Assembly: GCF_026017845.1 (NCBI RefSeq) | Contig: NZ_CP100416.1 | Coordinates: 4,373,615 to 4,437,614, forward strand | Origin: Amycolatopsis mediterranei | GTDB taxonomy: Bacteria > Actinomycetota > Actinomycetes > Mycobacteriales > Pseudonocardiaceae | Direction: 5' to 3' | DNA: 64,000 nt | Shown here: piece after piece, positions 60,106 through 64,000 of the stretch | Layout: each line of letters begins with the position of its first letter | Position numbering within the stretch: position 1 is the first letter of the stretch | Program-made: the position numbers and the translations under genes | The notes under the pieces: generated by a model | Told to the model about the DNA's origin: nothing | What the model saw: the letters and a program-made list of their open reading frames with translations, nothing else | The model's database searches: none

Positions 60106-62811
60106 GTGGCGGGAGGCGTGACGCTGGTGGGTGGCGAGGCCGGAGGGCCGGATCCGGCCCGGATCACCGACGTCGCGGGATTCGTCCGCGAGGTCGACCT
60201 GCTGCGCCGGCAGGCGGCCCGCGGCACGGGCAAGGCGCGGGTCAGCTTGACCGGGCTCGCCGGCTTGGTGGGGGTGCCGCGCTCGACCGTGCACGCCTAC
60301 GTGTCCGGCAAAATCCACCCGCCGTCCGACGTGTTCGACCGGATCGTCATCGCCTTGGGCGTTCCGCGCACGGCGTGGGCGAGCTGGAACGAAGCCTGGT
60401 TCCGGGTGGCCGCCCACCTCCACACGGAGAAGCAGGCCGCCACACCGCCGTCGGTACCCCGGCAGCTGCCCCTCGACGTCGGCGGGTTCGTGGGACGCGA
60501 GCAGGACCTTGCGGCACTCGACGAACTGCTGAGCGGCTCGCCGGGCACCCGGGTTGCGCTCGTCACCGGGATGCCCGGGGCCGGCAAGTCGGCGTTGGCG
60601 ATCCGGTGGGCGCACCGGGCCGCCGACCGCTTTCCCGACGGCCAGTTGTTCGTGAACCTGCGCGGGTTCGCCGATGCCCGCCCGGCCGATCCGGTCGACG
60701 TGCTGTCCGGGTTCTTGCGCGCCTTGGGGACGGCCGAGCGGGAGACACCGCGGGAAGCCGACCGGCTCGCCGCGTGCTTCCGGTCCGCGGTCGCCGGTCG
60801 TCGCCTGGTGGTGGTGCTCGATGACGCGAGCAGTGCCGAGCAGGTGCGCCCGTTGCTGCCCGGCTCGCCGAGCTGCGCCGTCCTGATCACGAGCCGGACG
60901 AAGCTGGTCGGCCTGGTCGCCAGGGAAGGAGCCGTCCCGGTGGAGCTGGGGCCGCTCGGGACGGACGACGCCGTCGCCTTGGTCCGGCACGCCGCCGGTC
61001 CGGATCGGGTCGACGCCGACCCGGCGGCGACCGCGGAGCTGGCCGAAGCCTGCGGACGTCTCCCGCTCGCGCTGCGGATCGCCGCGGCGAACGCCCGTGT
61101 CCGGCCGGGCCTGCCCCTCGCCGCCATGGTCGAGCAGCTTCGTTCGGCTGATCCGCTGGCGGTGCTCGATGCGGCGGTCGACCGGGAGACGGCGGTGCAG
61201 AACGCGGTCGCGCTGTCCTACCGGGCGCTGAACTCCCCGGCGCAACGGGTGTTCCGGCTCCTCGGGCTGTTCCCGGTCGACGGGATCGCGTTACCGGCGC
61301 TGTCGGCCGCGGCCGAACTGGAGCCGGCGTCGCTGGCTCCCGTCGTCGGCACCCTGCTCGACATGCACCTCCTCTTCGAGCGGACGCCGGCGCGGTACAG
61401 CCAGCACGCCCTGCTGCATTCGTGGGCCAAGCGCCGTTGCCTGGCGGAAGACGCCGACGAGGTGCGTGACTCGGCGTTGCAGCGGCTGATTTCCCACTAC
61501 GCAAGACTCGCGACCGAGGCAGCGCAGCGGAGGCACCCGCGTCCGTACCGGGAGAAGTACGCGCACGTCCGATCGGATGGCGCCTCGTTCGCGACCGCGG
61601 ACGAGGCGCTGACCTGGTTCGACGTCGAATTCACCACGCTGTCCACGCTCACCCGGCAGGCCGCCGCCGCAGGCCTCCACGCGCCGGCGACCCAGCTGTG
61701 CGTCGCCCTGCACTTCGAGTTCGAACGGCACCGTTCCGCGGAGTGGCTGCCGGTAGCCGAAGCCGCGGTCGCCGCGGCCCGCGTCGCCGGGGACGCGGTC
61801 GGGCAGGTGCTGTGCCTGCGGGTGCTCAGCAGCGCGTACTGGAGCCGGTCGGACCACGCCGAAGCGCTTCGCCACCTCGACGAAGCCGTGAAACTGGCGG
61901 ACGAGCTCGAGGCGCCGGACCTGCGGCGGCTCGTCCTGAGCGATCTGGGCCGCACGTCGATCACGATCGGCCGGCTCCAAGCCGCCGCCGGGTACTACCG
62001 GCAGGCCCTGGACCTGGAGCTGGCCGAGGACGGGGCCGCCTCCATCCCGAACCTCGTCGTGCTCGGCGACGTCCTCTGGGAACTGGGGGACCTGGCCGGT
62101 GCCTACGACCTCCAGACCCAGGCGATCGAGACGGCGACGCGACTCGGTTACGCCGCCGGGCTGCAGCTCGCCGAAAGCCACGCGGGCCGGGCCGCCCAGG
62201 CACTCGGTGACCTGGAGCGCGCCGTCGAGCACTACCGGACCGGCCTCGCGCTGTGCCGGTCGGCCGGGGAGCACGCGGACGAGGCCAGCGTGCTCGCCAA
62301 CCTCGCGGGAGCGTTGCGCGACCTCGGCGAGTACGAGGAGGCGCTGGCGACCGCCCGCGACGCCCTGGCCAAAGCGACCCGGCTCGGCATGCGGCGGACG
62401 CAGGCGAGCGCGCACCACGTCCTCGGCACGGTCATGGTGCAACTCGGCCGGCTCGACGAAGCCCGGACGGCGCTCGAGGCGGCGCTGGACCTTTCCGGCC
62501 AGGTGGGCCATCCGCGTGGCCGCGGGGACGCGCTGGTCGCCCTGTCCGCGGTGCACCTGCGCGGCGGGCAATTCGGTGAGGCCGACGACCGGGCCGGTCG
62601 GGCCCTGGCCATCAGCGAGGAGACGGGCCACCGCCTGATCCGAGCCGACAGCCTGCTCGCGCTGGCCGCGGTCGAGCTCGAACGCGGCGAATCCGGGGCG
62701 GCGCGGGCCCACGCCGAGCAGGCTCGGGCCCTGCACGGGCAGGCGGGCTGCCGGCTGGGTGCCGAGCGCGCTGACGCGCTACTGACGGCGTTGCCGTCCG
62801 GATGCCGCTGA
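60106..62811 (+). CDS. XRE-NB-ARC-TPR regulatory ATPase
   Basis: This large signal-transduction protein (about 901 residues) has an N-terminal XRE-like helix-turn-helix (LAGLVGVPRSTVHAYVSGKIHPP, about residues 50-72), then an NB-ARC ATPase with Walker A GMPGAGKSALA, Walker B LVVVLDDAS, the sensor ITSRTKL and the LPLALRIAA motif. The C-terminal third is TPR repeats (for example AVEHYRTGLALCRSAGEHAD). Such proteins are actinomycete regulators of secondary metabolism and stress, or NLR-like sensors. Several GTG starts are possible (60106, 60118, 60127). Its target is unknown. Confidence 0.85.
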   Translation: MAGGVTLVGGEAGGPDPARITDVAGFVREVDLLRRQAARGTGKARVSLTGLAGLVGVPRSTVHAYVSGKIHPPSDVFDRIVIALGVPRTAWASWNEAWFRVAAHLHTEKQAATPPSVPRQLPLDVGGFVGREQDLAALDELLSGSPGTRVALVTGMPGAGKSALAIRWAHRAADRFPDGQLFVNLRGFADARPADPVDVLSGFLRALGTAERETPREADRLAACFRSAVAGRRLVVVLDDASSAEQVRPLLPGSPSCAVLITSRTKLVGLVAREGAVPVELGPLGTDDAVALVRHAAGPDRVDADPAATAELAEACGRLPLALRIAAANARVRPGLPLAAMVEQLRSADPLAVLDAAVDRETAVQNAVALSYRALNSPAQRVFRLLGLFPVDGIALPALSAAAELEPASLAPVVGTLLDMHLLFERTPARYSQHALLHSWAKRRCLAEDADEVRDSALQRLISHYARLATEAAQRRHPRPYREKYAHVRSDGASFATADEALTWFDVEFTTLSTLTRQAAAAGLHAPATQLCVALHFEFERHRSAEWLPVAEAAVAAARVAGDAVGQVLCLRVLSSAYWSRSDHAEALRHLDEAVKLADELEAPDLRRLVLSDLGRTSITIGRLQAAAGYYRQALDLELAEDGAASIPNLVVLGDVLWELGDLAGAYDLQTQAIETATRLGYAAGLQLAESHAGRAAQALGDLERAVEHYRTGLALCRSAGEHADEASVLANLAGALRDLGEYEEALATARDALAKATRLGMRRTQASAHHVLGTVMVQLGRLDEARTALEAALDLSGQVGHPRGRGDALVALSAVHLRGGQFGEADDRAGRALAISEETGHRLIRADSLLALAAVELERGESGAARAHAEQARALHGQAGCRLGAERADALLTALPSGCR

Positions 62812-63015
62812 GGGGTCCGGTGTCCGGGAGCGTCCAGGTATGTCCAGGATCCGGCGGTTCCCGGCGCAGGACGTGGTGAAGTGGGGCAGTCGTCCCCCCC
62901 GCCGGGGACGGTCCCGGTGCCCGGGGGTGCACTGGCCGGCGGTTCGGCGTTCGCAGCCATGGGGAGGTGGCGACGCCGAACCGCCGTGGCCCGGGCCGGG
63001 AGCGGGACCAGCGCG

Positions 63016-63231
63016 TCACCGCCCCAAGGTCGTCCGGACCGCTCGCTCGACCAGGATCGGCACGAAGGCGTGGATCCGGGCCCCGGCGAACCGGGCTCGT
63101 TCGTGGGCGACCAGGTCGTGGAGACGAGCCCGGGTGACGCCCGAATAGTCCCGGTCCAGCCGGTCTTCGAGCTGGGCGAGGTGCAGGTCGAGCTGTTCGG
63201 AAGCCATCGTGTCCAACGTCGGCGTGCTCAT
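63016..63231 (-). CDS. Small three-helix-bundle-like protein
   Basis: This 71-residue protein resembles the small actinobacterial three-helix bundle dimerisation domain proteins (LHDLVAHERARFAGARIHAFVPILVERAVR is the typical end). No function is known. AGGAGG lies right before the ATG at 63231, a strong argument for that start; an in-frame extension to 63450 is rejected as a shadow. Confidence 0.75.
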   Translation of the reverse strand: MSTPTLDTMASEQLDLHLAQLEDRLDRDYSGVTRARLHDLVAHERARFAGARIHAFVPILVERAVRTTLGR

Positions 63232-63316
63232 CGGGCCTCCTGCCGCTTCGGTCGTGTCATGAGAGACATGCCCCATGAGACGACAAGAAGGTGAACTGGA
63301 GGTGAACAGCAGGAAT

Positions 63317-63733
63317 TCACGCGGGCGCCGGCCTGGTTCGGGATTCTTGGACGTCGTCGGTGACGAGCACGAGGTCGGCTTCGGGGAGCGCGTCGCGCGC
63401 CGCTTGCTCCTGGGTCTTCGGGACGCCGCGCAGCTCGATCCGCACCGCACCGAGGCGCCGGAGGCGGACCAGGTCCCCGACCGGCTCGGCCGTGGTCAGG
63501 GTCAGCCGGCGCAGGGTGGGGAGCTCGGCCAGCTCGCCGACCTCCTCGACGCCGGGGATGCCGGCCGTCGCGATGGCTTCGACCTCGGCCAGGCGGGTGA
63601 TGCCGCGCAGGTTGCGCTGGTCCGCGCGCACCGCCAGTCCCAGTTCGCCGACGCGGAGCCCCGCCGGGAGCACGCCCAGGCCCTGCGAAAGCTTCCGGGG
63701 AGGCCGGCGCCGCACCGATCGTCCGAGCCGCAC
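63317..63733 (-). CDS. Hypothetical leucine-rich-repeat-like protein
   Basis: This 138-residue protein with a GTG start shows an irregular leucine/isoleucine periodicity (RNLRGITRLAEVEAI, VGELAELPTLRRLTL, VGDLVRLRRLGAVRI) like short leucine-rich repeats. The N-terminus is basic. No family is recognised and no signal peptide is seen. Its frame reads more like protein than the overlapping alternatives, but confidence is limited. Confidence 0.5.
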   Translation of the reverse strand: MRLGRSVRRRPPRKLSQGLGVLPAGLRVGELGLAVRADQRNLRGITRLAEVEAIATAGIPGVEEVGELAELPTLRRLTLTTAEPVGDLVRLRRLGAVRIELRGVPKTQEQAARDALPEADLVLVTDDVQESRTRPAPA

Positions 63734-63822
63734 GATTCACCGCGGCGGACCCCACCGGCACCTTCCTCGACGCGGGCGGGGTCTCCCCGTGGTGACGCGG
63801 TAGCCGCCGGGTCGGTCCCCGG

Positions 63823-64000
63823 TCAGTTGCCGGCGTGGGCGGTGTTGTCGAGCCAGTGCCGGGCGAGGTCGGTGTCGCCGTCGATGGCGATGCCGGCTTC
63901 GCCGTCGGTCATGGAGAGCCGCCGGGTCAAGGTCAGCAGCAGGGATCGTGCCGGGCCGGTCACGGTCACGTCGGCCTGCCGGGTTCCGGGCTGCCACGTC
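63823..64000 (-). CDS. Mycothiol-dependent maleylpyruvate isomerase-like protein (C-terminus only)
   Basis: The last 58 codons of a minus-strand gene that starts beyond the window. The translation includes ADVTVTGPARSLLLTLTRR and ends in TDLARHWLDNTAHAGN, the typical C-terminal domain of mycothiol-dependent maleylpyruvate isomerase family (MDMPI) proteins. Only a small part is visible, so the substrate cannot be judged. It supports an actinobacterial, mycothiol-making host. Confidence 0.72.
   Translation of the reverse strand, partial: TWQPGTRQADVTVTGPARSLLLTLTRRLSMTDGEAGIAIDGDTDLARHWLDNTAHAGN

Overview
This is a 64 kb stretch of a high-GC actinomycete chromosome. GTG starts, four-base start/stop overlaps, a 13E12 (DUF222/HNH) protein and the tail of a mycothiol-dependent enzyme all point to Actinomycetota. 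The gene style suggests Pseudonocardiaceae, possibly Amycolatopsis, but no rRNA or marker gene is present to settle that. I see no tRNA, rRNA, CRISPR or intact insertion sequence.

Bases 1-52,100 form an almost unbroken acyl-CoA catabolic island. It holds eight acyl-CoA dehydrogenases, including two adjacent alpha/beta pairs of the type that form heterotetramers in actinobacterial sterol breakdown. It also holds five crotonases, two ordinary thiolases, an alpha-methylacyl-CoA racemase and several SDR dehydrogenases (one close to BadH, one like the N-terminal domain of MFE-2/Hsd4A). Two thiolase-like/DUF35 pairs are present, and one of them, with a MaoC hydratase, looks like an Ltp2-ChsH2-ChsH1 retro-aldolase module. 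The rest of the island has AMP- and ADP-forming CoA ligases, two aldehyde dehydrogenases, an MmgE/PrpD protein, two amidohydrolase-2 proteins, a LuxE-like/LuxC pair and an FolP-like protein. Together these suit stepwise breakdown of a branched or alicyclic (terpenoid- or steroid-like) carboxylic acid through CoA esters. No P450 or ring-hydroxylating oxygenase is present, so the substrate is probably already an acid when it enters, or the oxygenases lie elsewhere.

The most striking feature is regulatory. Nine clear copies and one weak copy of an A+T-rich 18-bp palindrome (idealised CAATCAGTTAACTGATTG) lie in otherwise GC-rich promoter gaps from 7.6 to 50.3 kb, always just upstream of catabolic genes and often between divergent ones. 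This looks like a regulon operator that joins the scattered operons into one pathway. Candidate regulators in the island are two TetR proteins (18.9 and 22.1 kb), two paralogous GntR/FCD proteins (40.1 and 49.4 kb) and an AraC-type protein (42.2 kb).

The region from 52.1 to 59.1 kb is a second, looser group: a FadD19-like ligase with a PPOX-fold protein, an alpha/beta hydrolase, a STAS protein, two more TetR regulators with different operators, and a large FAD-dependent dehydrogenase. The end of the window (59-64 kb) holds a PIG-L deacetylase, an XRE-NB-ARC-TPR regulator, two small proteins of unknown function and the C-terminus of a mycothiol-dependent maleylpyruvate isomerase-like enzyme.

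The 13E12/HNH gene at 3.9 kb has an SOS-box-like promoter. A truncated inverted copy of its 5' end, including the box, lies at 42.1 kb, so about 38 kb of the island sits between inverted repeats. Several proteins keep a recognisable fold but lack key catalytic residues: a GH1 homologue, a beta-lactamase-fold hydrolase, three crotonases, a MaoC protein, a DUF35 protein without cysteines and a CoA ligase with an altered P-loop.
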